From Fictibacillus marinisediminis (GTDB lineage Bacteria > Bacillota > Bacilli > Bacillales > Fictibacillaceae): a stretch of DNA of 64,000 nt. The stretch covers positions 2,790,001 to 2,854,000 of the forward strand of contig NZ_JAIWJX010000002.1 in NCBI RefSeq assembly GCF_023149135.1. The letters are read 5' to 3'. This document shows, in pieces, positions 1-10,628 of this stretch. Every line of letters begins with the position of its first letter. The first letter of the stretch is position 1. Under the pieces are notes generated by a model. That model was not told the DNA's origin, made no database searches, and saw only the letters and a list, made by a program, of their open reading frames with translations. The position numbers were made by a program, and so were the translations under genes.

Positions 1-999
1 AATGGCTTCCTTTGTGATCTCAGATACAATGGTTTGACGTGTTTTGTTCAATTGATCAATTTCAGCTGCAAGCATGGCAGCTTCTTCCTTGTCATCAGTC
101 GTAAAAAGCTCAACCGCAGGAACTGCAGAATCCAGTCTTCCAACCGCATTAACACGGGGGCCAATGGCAAACCCTACATGCTCTGCATTCAGCACCGTAT
201 CTTTTAAACCAGCAACCTCGAGAAGTGCTTTTAATCCTGTCTTAGTGGTTCTCTCAAGTGCCTTTATTCCTTCTTTTGCAATGATGCGGTTTTCATCCAC
301 AAGAGGAACCAAATCAGCAATCGTGCCAATGCAGGCAATATCCAATAAGTGAAGCGGAGCTTTGCCAAGCAGAGCATGCGCAACTTTGAACGCGACACCA
401 ACTCCCGCCAGCCCTTTAAAAGGATATGGACATCCAGGTTTTTTGGGATTGATAATACTATAAGCATCAGGCAGAACAGGCGGTGGCTCATGATGGTCAG
501 TGATAATAAAATCCAGTCCCATCTCTTTAGCCGCACGTGCTTCATTCACAGCTGAAATCCCCGTATCGACTGTAATAACAAGACTGAAACCTTGTTCCTT
601 CGCCCATCTTAACGCGGGTTCATTTGGTCCATAGCCTTCTGTAAAACGATTTGGTATGTAAAAATCAAAATTGGCGTCTAACGCCTTTAATGTATATACC
701 ATAACAGATGTACTGCTTACTCCATCTGCATCATAATCACCAAAGATAAGAATCTTTTCTTGGCCGGCAACAGCCTGTTGGATCCGATCAACAGCTTCTC
801 TCATCCCATCCATTAAGAAGGGATCATAAAAAGCCTCCGTACCACTGGATAAAAACTGTTCAGCACTAGTTTTTGTTTCCATTCCCCTTGCAACTAATAG
901 GTTGGCTACTAACTTTGGGATTTTTAAAGAAGAGGCTAGTTCCTGTACTTTATCTTCATCTAAAGTTTGGACATTCCACCTCGTTCGTGCTTTCAACAT
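1..999 (-). CDS. recJ: Single-stranded-DNA-specific exonuclease RecJ, N-terminal part (cut by window edge)
   Basis: This is the 5' part of a 5'-3' ssDNA exonuclease used in recombinational and mismatch repair. The frame is open from an ATG at 999 to the window edge (333 codons). It carries the DHH phosphoesterase motifs: DYDADG at residues 88-93 and DHH at 168-170, whose aspartates and histidines bind the catalytic metals. The start is fixed by GAGGTG eight bases upstream, directly followed by a run of T. secD-secF lie just upstream on the same strand, as in Bacillus. The C-terminal part (OB fold) is outside the window. Its leader is unusual: the ribosome binding site lies inside a terminator-like hairpin, listed separately. 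Confidence 0.93.
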   Translation of the reverse strand, partial: MLKARTRWNVQTLDEDKVQELASSLKIPKLVANLLVARGMETKTSAEQFLSSGTEAFYDPFLMDGMREAVDRIQQAVAGQEKILIFGDYDADGVSSTSVMVYTLKALDANFDFYIPNRFTEGYGPNEPALRWAKEQGFSLVITVDTGISAVNEARAAKEMGLDFIITDHHEPPPVLPDAYSIINPKKPGCPYPFKGLAGVGVAFKVAHALLGKAPLHLLDIACIGTIADLVPLVDENRIIAKEGIKALERTTKTGLKALLEVAGLKDTVLNAEHVGFAIGPRVNAVGRLDSAVPAVELFTTDDKEEAAMLAAEIDQLNKTRQTIVSEITKEAI

Positions 1000-1053
1000 A
1001 AAAAAATCACCTCATAACCTATTTATTATACAAAATGGGTTACGAGGTGACAA
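1000..1053 (-). promoter_or_regulatory. Overlapping secF terminator hairpin, recJ promoter and recJ ribosome binding site
   Basis: On the minus strand, two 12-base arms (1038-1049 and 1008-1019) pair fully in RNA with one G-U, and a T7 run follows that abuts the recJ ATG. The 3' arm contains GAGGTG, the recJ ribosome binding site. A sigma-A promoter fits inside the same DNA: TTGTCA (1048-1053), a 17-bp spacer, and TATAAT (1025-1030) in the loop. A transcript from this promoter would start near 1018, keep the ribosome binding site and lack the 5' arm. Read-through RNA from secF would instead form the hairpin. The structure is seen; the regulatory reading is inference. Confidence 0.6.
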
Positions 1054-1060
1054 TGAATTC

Positions 1061-1981
1061 CTATGCCTGATTATTGGCAGAACTGAATTTAAGTTTTTTC
1101 AACTGTCTGGATTTAAGTACAAACCAGAGTTGAGAAGCTATACAAATAGATGCATACGTTCCAAAAACCAGACCGATCAATAGGGCGATCGAGAAGTTCA
1201 TGATGGACGCGTTTCCGAAGATCAGCAATGCAACTACCGTGAGAACTACCGCAAATACCGTATTAATGGAACGGGTAAGTGTCTGCATAATACTGTCGTT
1301 GATCACCTTGTAGAGGGTCTCAACATTTTTCACCTTCGTAAACTTCATGTTTTCACGGATTCGGTCAAAGGTGATGATCGTATCATGTACCGAGTAACCT
1401 ACGATGGTTAATACAGCTGCTATAAACGTAAGATCCACTTCAAGCCGCAGAATGCTGAACACGGCTACAATCAAAAAGGCGTTGTGCAGTAATCCAACAA
1501 TCGCAGCCAATGACATTAGCCATTCAAAACGCAGGCTGATGTAGATGATGATTCCGATGGATGCAATCAGTACAGAAATGATCGCATTCCTGGCCATTTC
1601 CCGGCCAACCGTTGGTGATACCGTATTGATGTTGGGCTCATCTCCGTATTTCTGTTTAATGGCCGTATTCACTTTTGCCACTTCTTCACGCGAGAGCATA
1701 CCAACAAAGGATACAGTCGCTCTGTCACTATTTTTACCGGAGATCAGCGGCTGGCCATCCGGTTTAAGACCTAAGTCTTCAAAATCTTTCTTGAGCTCAG
1801 CAGCTTTTAAATGGTTTCCGCTGATTTCAACCCTTGTTCCGCTTTCAAAATCGATACTTAATTTCAAACCTATGGTTAAAAGGCAAATGAGCCCTACGAT
1901 GGTTAAAAGAGAGGAGAAAATAAAAAATTTCTTCCGCTGTTTTACAACATCAAAATGAAAATTCGGGTTTCTAAAGCTCAT
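1061..1981 (-). CDS. secF: Protein translocase subunit SecF
   Basis: SecF is the membrane partner of SecD in proton-driven late-stage protein export through SecYEG. The protein (about 306 aa) has a first membrane helix near residues 20-38, an extracytoplasmic domain beginning with the family signature IDFESGTRVEI, and five C-terminal helices with the RND-type TxxGYSVHDTIITFDRIREN region. I chose ATG 1981; a GTG three codons upstream is the alternative. The gene overlaps the 3' end of secD by 11 bases in another frame. In B. subtilis the two are one fused SecDF protein, and the combined length here (about 740 aa) matches that fusion. Confidence 0.93.
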   Translation of the reverse strand: MSFRNPNFHFDVVKQRKKFFIFSSLLTIVGLICLLTIGLKLSIDFESGTRVEISGNHLKAAELKKDFEDLGLKPDGQPLISGKNSDRATVSFVGMLSREEVAKVNTAIKQKYGDEPNINTVSPTVGREMARNAIISVLIASIGIIIYISLRFEWLMSLAAIVGLLHNAFLIVAVFSILRLEVDLTFIAAVLTIVGYSVHDTIITFDRIRENMKFTKVKNVETLYKVINDSIMQTLTRSINTVFAVVLTVVALLIFGNASIMNFSIALLIGLVFGTYASICIASQLWFVLKSRQLKKLKFSSANNQA

Positions 1982-3275
1982 GTATATCACTCTCTTTCAC
2001 TCCGAAGTAACCCGGTTTTTTGTTCAAGAACTTGCTGTTTACCCAGAGGCCCAGCAAAATTCGGGATACGTACACATTGGTAAAGAAGCTGGTTACAACA
2101 CTCACAATTAGTACGAGAGCGAATCCCTTAACTGAACTTGTACCATATGCAAATAGAACTGCCGCTGTGATGATGGAGGTTAAATTCGCATCGAAGATCG
2201 GAGCAAACGAGCGCTTTGATCCCGACTTATAAGCGGAAGCGATGGATTTTCCGGAACGAATTTCTTCTTTAATTCTTTCAGCGGTTATAATATTTGCATC
2301 TACAGCCATACCTACTCCAAGGATAAAGGCAGCGATTCCTGGAAGAGTCAGTACCGCATCCATCCAATCAAAAATGAGAAGGTTTAAATAAATATAAAAA
2401 CTGAGTGTTACAATCGCGATAAGGCCTGGGAACCGGTAGTAAAACGCCATAAAAAGGAAGACGAGAGCAATACCGATAATTCCGGCAGTGACCGTTTCAT
2501 CCAAAGCCTGTTTCCCGAATTTAGCACCAACAGAATTCGAATAGTTTTCATCCAATTTCACAGGAAGTGCCCCGGCATTCAGGATAGAAGACAGGTTATT
2601 CGCTTCTTCCTGGGAAAATTGTCCAGTAATAACTACAGTTTTCTGATCCAATTCCTTAGTGACAGATGGCGCAGAGATAAATTTAGGTTTTTTCTTTGTC
2701 GCCTCTTCTTTATATGAATCGCCTTTTTTATAATCAAGCCAGATGACGAGCTGATTTTGTCCAGGCCCCATGTTCATGACTTTTCTCGTTACTTTAGCAA
2801 ACTTATTCGGATCTTTCAGAGTCAGCTGAACGATCGGCTGGTTCGGATTGTTCTGGTCAAAGGTTACTTTTGACCCGCCGCCTTTAAGGTCCGATCCATC
2901 AAGCAATACCTTGTCATTGACATCTCGGAAGGTCAATTGCGCCTGTGTAGAAAGGAGTTTTCTTGCTTTGTTCTGATCCTTGATTCCTGCAAGCTGAACC
3001 CGGATCCGATTTTTCCCTTCGATTGTGATGTTCGGTTCCGAAACACCAAGTACGTTTACCCGTCGATCGAGTGCTTCTACCGCACTTTTTAGAACATCGT
3101 TTGTAATCTTTTGGCCTTCTTTGGCTGGTTTTACATCGTAAAGTACTTCAAATCCCCCTTGTAAATCCAGACCGAGCTTAATATTATTTACAATCCCCTT
3201 TGTTGTCATGCCGATCAGACCAACAATTACGGCAAGGATTATAAAAAATGTAAGGATCTTGCTCTTCTTCACCAT
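1971..3275 (-). CDS. secD: Protein translocase subunit SecD
   Basis: SecD (434 aa) works with SecF to pull exported proteins across the membrane using the proton motive force. It has an N-terminal helix (residues 8-28), the LGLDLQGGFEVLYDV signature, the P1 periplasmic-type domain, and five helices near the C-terminus with GVGMAVDANIITAERIKEE, the conserved RND segment. The ATG is preceded by GAAGGAGGAAAGAAGGA. A strong sigma-A promoter lies about 80 bases upstream. The end of the protein corresponds to the linker of the B. subtilis SecDF fusion, so the split falls exactly between the two halves. Confidence 0.95.
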   Translation of the reverse strand: MVKKSKILTFFIILAVIVGLIGMTTKGIVNNIKLGLDLQGGFEVLYDVKPAKEGQKITNDVLKSAVEALDRRVNVLGVSEPNITIEGKNRIRVQLAGIKDQNKARKLLSTQAQLTFRDVNDKVLLDGSDLKGGGSKVTFDQNNPNQPIVQLTLKDPNKFAKVTRKVMNMGPGQNQLVIWLDYKKGDSYKEEATKKKPKFISAPSVTKELDQKTVVITGQFSQEEANNLSSILNAGALPVKLDENYSNSVGAKFGKQALDETVTAGIIGIALVFLFMAFYYRFPGLIAIVTLSFYIYLNLLIFDWMDAVLTLPGIAAFILGVGMAVDANIITAERIKEEIRSGKSIASAYKSGSKRSFAPIFDANLTSIITAAVLFAYGTSSVKGFALVLIVSVVTSFFTNVYVSRILLGLWVNSKFLNKKPGYFGVKESDIHEL

Positions 3276-3353
3276 TCCTTCTTTCCTCCTTCATGCTGCC
3301 GACACACTTTTAAGCACGATAATGAATATGTATAGAAAAGTGCAATCTTCCCC

Positions 3354-3383
3354 ATTATAGCGACAGTTGTTTTTTTCTGTCAA
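3354..3383 (-). promoter_or_regulatory. Sigma-A promoter of secD
   Basis: On the minus strand TTGACA (3378-3383) and TATAAT (3354-3359) are separated by 18 bp, both perfect hexamers. The leader to secD is about 75 bases and contains complementary CACTTTT and AAAAGTG segments. Confidence 0.8.
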
Positions 3384-3444
3384 TTTCATTCCGAAAACTT
3401 TGTAAAACTTTACATAATTCTATCTTTTGCGTTTCTTTGATAAA

Positions 3445-3481
3445 CAGCAAAAAAGGGTACCCCGCCTGGGATGGCCCTTTT
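3445..3481 (-). terminator. Terminator of comN
   Basis: Arms AAAAGGG and CCCTTTT surround a GC-rich loop and overlap the comN stop codon. In the minus-strand RNA a T6 run follows. Confidence 0.6.
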
Positions 3482-3743
3482 ATTCCACATCCCTTTTAAA
3501 CGCTTCGAGCGTCAGCCAGTTCATAAAATCGGTCAATGATAAACCAAGTATCAGACCAACAAGAACATGCAATTTTGCTTCCTCTTTCTTCTTTTGAGCC
3601 TGACGCATCACACAATTCCATACTTCTTCATTCGAAACACTCTCGTACCCAAGAAAATGAAACTCCTCGGCTTTGCTTTGCAGAGCTGGTTCAACCTCTG
3701 TTTTCATGTCTTCAAAACTCATCACATCCAATGATTCGTTCAC
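3480..3743 (-). CDS. comN: ComN-like post-transcriptional regulator
   Basis: A small soluble protein of up to 87 aa with the conserved centre KAEEFHFLGYESVSNEEVWNC and a C-terminal LILGLSLTDFMNWLTLEAF. This resembles B. subtilis ComN (YrzD), which acts post-transcriptionally on comE mRNA. Its place between secD and spoVB, divergent from spoVB, is the B. subtilis arrangement and supports the call. The longest frame starts at GTG 3743, which sits almost on top of AGGAGAGG. A TTG at 3731 has better spacing and may be the real start. Confidence 0.75.
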   Translation of the reverse strand: MNESLDVMSFEDMKTEVEPALQSKAEEFHFLGYESVSNEEVWNCVMRQAQKKKEEAKLHVLVGLILGLSLTDFMNWLTLEAFKRDVE

Positions 3744-3862
3744 CTCTCCTGCGTTTTGCGGATAAAAAACAACTTGTCATGCTTTGTCCATTTTCTCCAT
3801 ATAAATGGGTTACACGGAAAACCGATGTCAAACTCATTTCTGATAAGAAAGTAGGGCCCGAT

Positions 3863-5416
3863 ATGTCAAAACAAACCCTTATCCAGGGAACACTGCTGCT
3901 CATTCTCGCCGGATTGATCACACGGATCCTTGGGTTTATCAATCGCATCGTTGTCGCCCGGGTGATGGGACAGGAAGGCGTCGGCCTTTATATGATGGCT
4001 GTGCCGACGATGCTATTAGCCATCACCCTGACACGAATGGGGCTTCCCATCGCCATCTCTAAACTAGTGGCGGAGGCCGATGCGAAAGGCGACCGCCAAA
4101 AGATCAAAAAGATACTGATCGTCTCCCTGGCTATAACTGGTGTTCTCAGCATCATTTTTACAACTGCCATGATCGCGGCTGCTCCTATATTGTCTCATTA
4201 TTTCTTTACAGACAAAAGAACCTTTTACCCTTTAATCGCAATTGCACCGGTAGTTCCCGTCATCGCTGCATCTTCTGTCCTGAGAGGATACTTTCAAGGA
4301 CTTCAGAACATGCGTCCTTCCGCCTATTCCCAGGTCATTGAGCAGATTGTGCGGATTACTCTTGTAGCACTTCTTACCGGACTCTTTCTTCCTTATGGTG
4401 TCGAATATGCAGCAGCCGGAGCGATGATCTCAGTTATCATCGGAGAGCTCGCTTCCCTTTTATATATGTTCTCCATGTTTAAGTTGAAAAAAAACATGAA
4501 GGTCCGAAAAGGATTTTTCGGACAGCTAAAAGGCGGTCGCTCCACATTAAACGAACTGCTCGGAATCGCTCTTCCGACCACCGGAAGCCAGCTGATTGGT
4601 TCTGTTTCTTACTTTTTTGAACCGATTGTGGTTGTTCGTAGTCTGGCGATTGCCGGGGTGAGCACCATTGCCGCAACAAGGCAGTACGGGGAGCTGGCAG
4701 GCTATGTCATTCCCTTGCTTTACTTGCCTACATTTATTACCTATTCGTTATCTGTTTCACTCGTCCCTGCCATCAGTGAAGCAAACGCCAATAAAAAGTA
4801 TTCCTTGATTGAACACCGGCTGAATCAGTCTTTGCGGCTTTCTATGCTGTCTGGAGGCATTGCAGCGGTAATTACCTACGTGTATGCCGTTCCAATCATG
4901 GACCTTATGTATGACTCTCCTGCTTCTGCTTCTTATTTAAGGGTCATGACACCGCTGTTTTTCTTTTTATATTTTCAGGGGCCCCTTCAGGCAGTGTTAC
5001 AGGCCATGAATCTTGCCAGAGCGGCTATGATGAACAGCCTGATCGGATCAGCCGTCAAGCTTGCTGCTGTCTTTGCTCTTGCTACAAGGCCTGAATTCGG
5101 CATCATGGGTGTGGCTATGGCCATCGTTTTAGGCATCGTCGTAGTCACTCTTCTTCATTTTGCAAGTGTTGCCAAAGCGATCAGCTATACAATCAAAGCC
5201 AAGGATTTCATCTGCGGCTTCTTTTCCATCATGATCACCGGATTTGTTTCACAGCTCATCTATACGTATATCTTCCCTCAGTTCTCAAGGGTGGCAGGAA
5301 TATGCCTCTGCCTCATCTTAACAAGCATCGTTTATCTTCTTGCTCTGTTGTTTTTCCGCTTGGTGAAGAGAGAAGACCTTGCTCACCTTCCGTTAATTAA
5401 AAGATGGATTGCATAA
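3863..5416 (+). CDS. spoVB: Stage V sporulation protein B (MATE/MOP-type flippase)
   Basis: A polytopic membrane protein (517 aa, about 14 helices) of the MVF/MOP flippase superfamily. SpoVB is needed for spore cortex synthesis and is thought to flip lipid II during sporulation. The N-terminus KQTLIQGTLLLILAGLITR and the GxEGVGLYMMAVPTMLL segment are typical. The open frame extends upstream to 3536, but the upstream part overlaps comN and has no family resemblance, so I chose ATG 3863, giving the same length as B. subtilis SpoVB. The ribosome binding site is weak (AGTAGGG). It is convergent with yrbG, sharing a terminator. Confidence 0.93.
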   Translation: MSKQTLIQGTLLLILAGLITRILGFINRIVVARVMGQEGVGLYMMAVPTMLLAITLTRMGLPIAISKLVAEADAKGDRQKIKKILIVSLAITGVLSIIFTTAMIAAAPILSHYFFTDKRTFYPLIAIAPVVPVIAASSVLRGYFQGLQNMRPSAYSQVIEQIVRITLVALLTGLFLPYGVEYAAAGAMISVIIGELASLLYMFSMFKLKKNMKVRKGFFGQLKGGRSTLNELLGIALPTTGSQLIGSVSYFFEPIVVVRSLAIAGVSTIAATRQYGELAGYVIPLLYLPTFITYSLSVSLVPAISEANANKKYSLIEHRLNQSLRLSMLSGGIAAVITYVYAVPIMDLMYDSPASASYLRVMTPLFFFLYFQGPLQAVLQAMNLARAAMMNSLIGSAVKLAAVFALATRPEFGIMGVAMAIVLGIVVVTLLHFASVAKAISYTIKAKDFICGFFSIMITGFVSQLIYTYIFPQFSRVAGICLCLILTSIVYLLALLFFRLVKREDLAHLPLIKRWIA

Positions 5417-5419
5417 AAC

Positions 5420-5447
5420 AAAGCCTCTCGAACCCTGGAGAGGCTTT
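5420..5447. terminator. Bidirectional terminator between spoVB and yrbG
   Basis: Perfect arms AAAGCCTCTC (5420-5429) and GAGAGGCTTT (5438-5447) with an 8-base loop lie just after the spoVB stop and overlap the stop of the convergent gene. Confidence 0.8.
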
Positions 5448-6117
5448 AATCATCTTTTTTGTCGACATACAGCGAGTCATTATTATTTATCGTACAGATA
5501 GAGATATTTTTTGTATCCCTGATTCCCATCTTGCGCAGTTCCTGGCGTAGCCATAAAGAGGTTTTATCCAGTTTTTTTAGATGGTCTTCCTGAATTTTCC
5601 CATCCAATATCACCGGGAACACCAGAGGGAGCGGGCTTACTGCTGAATTTGTTTTCCTGTCACACTCAACTTCTCTTGTAATGACGGAAAGCTTCCCTGT
5701 TGATTCCAGAATTCCAAACTCTACATCCGCCACATTCTTTATGTTGTTCTCCCTTAATTGAGTCAGCAGGTCATCAAAATTATAGCGCTGTTTTTTCATT
5801 TCAGATTCATTAATTTGTCCGTTCTCAATGATAATGGAAGGCTTGCCGTCAACGATCTCTCGAACCTTTTTGCTTTTTAATGAAAGGAACGCAAGGAAAA
5901 TTTGAATGAGGAACAGTACAAAAATTCCAACCAGATGCTTTAGCATCGGTACTTTCGGATCTTCAATCGAGATGACCGCCAGTTCGGCGATCATAATGGA
6001 AACAACAAAGTCCAGTACAGATAATTTTCCTATTTCCCGTTTTCCCATCAGCCGAAATACGCCAATCAAAATAAAATAAACAAAGATGGTCCTCAAAATA
6101 ATTGTATAATATTCCAT
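5446..6117 (-). CDS. yrbG: DUF421 membrane protein (YrbG/YetF family)
   Basis: A 223-aa protein with three N-terminal membrane helices (to about residue 80) and a cytoplasmic DUF421 domain containing KQRYNFDDLLTQLRENNI and the FGILESTGKLSVI strand. It closely follows B. subtilis YrbG. Proteins of this family have been linked to spore germination and membrane functions, but the biochemical role is not established. The frame is open further upstream to 6357, but AAAGGAGG lies just before ATG 6117, which fixes the start. It is divergent from the next small membrane gene. Confidence 0.88.
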   Translation of the reverse strand: MEYYTIILRTIFVYFILIGVFRLMGKREIGKLSVLDFVVSIMIAELAVISIEDPKVPMLKHLVGIFVLFLIQIFLAFLSLKSKKVREIVDGKPSIIIENGQINESEMKKQRYNFDDLLTQLRENNIKNVADVEFGILESTGKLSVITREVECDRKTNSAVSPLPLVFPVILDGKIQEDHLKKLDKTSLWLRQELRKMGIRDTKNISICTINNNDSLYVDKKDD

Positions 6118-6308
6118 TGCTTTCCCTCCTTTCATTTTCATCATAATTAGTTTGACCATCGTGATGAATGAACATGAGGCGAATGTTTTGGTAATTGAAT
6201 TAAATAATGGGCATTTTCCAGGGAGAAGGACAAAAAATGTTCGTCTATTTTTCTGGACGGTGAATATGGATATAAAGAATGCTTGTATGTAAAGGAGGAC
6301 GAATCCAA

Positions 6309-6686
6309 GTGGCTGTTCGACATATGTTTTCTTCAATGATAAAAGGTGTTGCCACAATTTTAGTTGCCATTATCATAAGCAGTCTTATTCTTTCTCTTCT
6401 ATTGCGGTTCACTTCTCTGACAGAATCATCTTTAAAATGGGTGACGACCGGTCTATCCTTTCTTTCTCTCTTTATTGGAGGATTTCTTTCAGGTAAAAAG
6501 GGAAAAGAAAAAGGCATTATGCTTGGTTCCGGTACAGCCCTGCTTTTCTCCTTACTCGTGTTTTTAGTGCAATATTTAGGATACCAAACCACATTTACAT
6601 CCATGCAGTACATGTATCACGGTATCTTTTTACTCCTTTGTATGCTGGGAGCCATCATGGGCGTCAATTTCAGCAGCCATAAATAA
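6309..6686 (+). CDS. yrzE: TIGR04086-type membrane protein (YrzE-like)
   Basis: A small membrane protein of 125 aa with four predicted helices (about residues 12-33, 42-58, 74-92 and 103-120) and the segment LFIGGFLSGKKGKEKG between helices 2 and 3, typical of the YrzE/TIGR04086 family of unknown function. In Bacillus it also sits beside yrbG and yajC. AAAGGAGG at 6291-6298 points to GTG 6309 as start rather than the upstream ATG. No terminator of its own follows; instead a dispersed repeat begins right after the stop. Confidence 0.82.
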   Translation: MAVRHMFSSMIKGVATILVAIIISSLILSLLLRFTSLTESSLKWVTTGLSFLSLFIGGFLSGKKGKEKGIMLGSGTALLFSLLVFLVQYLGYQTTFTSMQYMYHGIFLLLCMLGAIMGVNFSSHK

Positions 6687-6880
6687 AAAAGCGGAATAGC
6701 CCTGTTTAGGTTCAACAAGCGCTGGAACTCTTACACAGCAACTCGCTTTTTGTGTTGTGGGATAAGAGTGAAGCGACCAGAGACGAATTGCGATTTTTCA
6801 ATTCGTCCTCCGAGAACCAAGGCTGAAAACAAGGAAATACGTTTTCAGCCCTGGGCAATGCAGCTAGACAGGCTCAATAA
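6687..6880. repeat. Dispersed intergenic repeat, long copy
   Basis: The block begins AAAAGCGGAATAGCCCTG, continues with CAAGCGCTGGAA, CTCGCTTTTTG, GAAGCGACCAGAGACGA, and ends near GCAGCTAGACAGG. A shorter relative at 11242-11310 has the same start (AAAAGCGGAAGCGCCCTG), GAGCGCTGAAGCTAGACA and AAAAAGCGACCA. Both lie between genes and carry no gene. Similar GCGGAAGCGCC-type repeats occur in several Bacillaceae genomes (recollection, not searched). Confidence 0.55.
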
Positions 6881-6917
6881 AAAATGGCAGGAAGCAACGG
6901 GGCTTCTGCCATTTTTA
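6881..6917 (-). terminator. Terminator of the queA-tgt-yajC transcript
   Basis: Arms AAAATGGCAGGAAGC and GCTTCTGCCATTTTT form a stem of about 15 bp with one bulge, just past the yajC stop codon; T-rich in both directions. Confidence 0.8.
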
Positions 6918-6920
6918 TTT

Positions 6921-7184
6921 TTATTGTACTTCTCTTGATTCACGGATCGCGTTACGGTCAAACGTAAGCGCTGAACCGTCCTTCGATTTGATAACCACCG
7001 TGTTTTCTTCCAGCACTTCAATCGTGCCGTGAAGACCGCCGATCGTTACGACGTAATCACCTTTTTTCAAGCCGCTCTGCATGGTTTTAACAGACTTTTG
7101 TCTTTTCTGCTGAGGTCTGATCAGCAAAAAGTAAAAAATGACAAACATCAGTAAAATTGGTAAAAGAGAACCTAAAGAACCCAT
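6921..7184 (-). CDS. yajC: Preprotein translocase accessory subunit YajC
   Basis: An 87-aa single-pass protein that associates with SecDF. The helix spans about residues 5-22 and is followed by the family signature LLIRPQQKRQK and a small beta domain with VTIGGLHGTIEVL. The length is the same as B. subtilis YajC (YrbF). ATG 7184 is favoured by GAAAGGGG eight bases upstream; a GTG three codons earlier overlaps that site. It is the last gene of the ruvAB-queA-tgt-yajC run. Confidence 0.93.
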   Translation of the reverse strand: MGSLGSLLPILLMFVIFYFLLIRPQQKRQKSVKTMQSGLKKGDYVVTIGGLHGTIEVLEENTVVIKSKDGSALTFDRNAIRESREVQ

Positions 7185-7216
7185 TATTTTCACCCCTTTC
7201 TATTAGTTAAAGCCAG

Positions 7217-9397
<2,181 letters not shown>

Positions 9398-9419
9398 TTT
9401 CTTCTCCTGTTTCTTTCAC

Positions 9420-9617
9420 CTATTTAAATCGCCCGATCACATAAAATATCAATGTCAGAACGACACTGATAATAATCGATGTGACAATGGGAAAATAAAA
9501 TGTAGTGTTCCCTTTTTTAAAAACGATGTCGCCGGGAATCTTGCCTACGAACGTCCATAAACCACCGATAATGATCAAGATGACTCCCATCAGTATTAAC
9601 AGCCGGGGTATTCCCAT
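9420..9617 (-). CDS. yrzS: DUF2905 family small membrane protein (YrzS-like)
   Basis: A 65-aa protein with two membrane helices (about residues 6-24 and 43-61) joined by the DUF2905 signature GKIPGDIVFKKGNTTFYFP. Function is unknown. The start codon overlaps the ruvB stop by one base (TAATG), so the two are probably translationally coupled. The same small gene lies between ruvB and queA in B. subtilis. Confidence 0.88.
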   Translation of the reverse strand: MGIPRLLILMGVILIIIGGLWTFVGKIPGDIVFKKGNTTFYFPIVTSIIISVVLTLIFYVIGRFK

Positions 9618-10615
9618 TAAGGATTCGGCACCTCCATATTAAAATGCTCATAAGCAAGGGCAGTCACCACTCTCCCCCTGGGGGTGCGCTGTATAAAGCC
9701 AATCTGCAGCAGGTAGGGTTCATAAACATCTTCAATCGTATGGGATTCCTCTCCGATCGTAGCTGAAATGGTTTCAAGACCTACCGGGCCGCCTTTGTAT
9801 TTATGGATGATCCCTTGTAATAATTTATGGTCAATATGATCCAATCCTAAACGGTCGACTTGAAGCATTTCCAGCGCCCTGTCTGCGAGGCTGATACTCA
9901 CCGTGTCCGTCCCATCAACCTGTGCAAAGTCCCGTACTCTTTTGAAGAGACGATTGGCAATCCTCGGCGTCCCTCTTGAACGGCGGGCTATCTCTTGGGC
10001 AGACGGCCTGTCAATCTTCATGCCAAATACCTCACTGGTCCGTGTAACAATTTCGGTTAAATCTTCATTATTGTAGTATTCCAGACGTGCCAGCACACCA
10101 AATCGGTCACGGAGCGGTGAAGACAGAGACCCGGCACGGGTAGTCGCCCCTACTAACGTAAACGGAGGCAGATCCAGCCGGACAGATCGAGCTGTTTCGC
10201 CCTTTCCGATGACAATATCCAGGCAGAAGTCTTCCATCGCGGAATAGAGCACTTCCTCGATCGCTCTTGATAGCCTGTGAATTTCATCAATAAACAGCAC
10301 ATCCCCAGGTTCAAGTGCTGTGAGGATAGCTGCCAGATCACCCGGCCGTTCAATTGCGGGTCCGCTTGTCGTTCTGAAATTGACGTTCATTTCTTTCGCA
10401 ATGATAGATGCGAGCGTTGTTTTCCCAAGACCCGGAGGCCCGTATAGCAAAACATGGTCAAGGGCCTCATTTCTAAGCTTAGCCGCCTGAATAAAGATAT
10501 TTAGATTTTCTTTTACTTTTTCTTGGCCTATGTATTGATGCAAATATTCCGGACGCAAACTCAATTCAAAAAAATCGTCCTTTGAGCTTTCACCCGATAC
10601 TATTCTGTCATCCAA
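9617..10615 (-). CDS. ruvB: Holliday junction branch migration ATPase RuvB
   Basis: RuvB (about 332 aa) is the hexameric AAA+ motor that drives branch migration with RuvA. Walker A GPPGLGKT, Walker B DEIHRL, the sensor segment GATTRAG and the arginine finger region PLRDRFG are all present, followed by the C-terminal winged helix with [10 protein letters not shown] and FIQRTPRGR. The open frame begins at GTG 10624, but AGGGG lies too close to it. TTG 10615 has normal spacing and matches the N-terminus of other RuvB proteins (LDDRIVS). Confidence 0.95.
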   Translation of the reverse strand: MDDRIVSGESSKDDFFELSLRPEYLHQYIGQEKVKENLNIFIQAAKLRNEALDHVLLYGPPGLGKTTLASIIAKEMNVNFRTTSGPAIERPGDLAAILTALEPGDVLFIDEIHRLSRAIEEVLYSAMEDFCLDIVIGKGETARSVRLDLPPFTLVGATTRAGSLSSPLRDRFGVLARLEYYNNEDLTEIVTRTSEVFGMKIDRPSAQEIARRSRGTPRIANRLFKRVRDFAQVDGTDTVSISLADRALEMLQVDRLGLDHIDHKLLQGIIHKYKGGPVGLETISATIGEESHTIEDVYEPYLLQIGFIQRTPRGRVVTALAYEHFNMEVPNP

Positions 10616-10628
10616 AGCGATCACGCCC

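Noticed and set aside
264..545. Minus-strand open frame of 93 codons
   Set aside because: It is out of frame with recJ, which reads through this region without interruption and carries the DHH motifs.
3536..3862. N-terminal extension of spoVB by 109 codons
   Set aside because: It overlaps comN on the other strand, has no family similarity, and ATG 3863 gives the normal SpoVB length.
6118..6357. N-terminal extension of the DUF421 gene
   Set aside because: AAAGGAGG just before ATG 6117 and family length support the shorter form.
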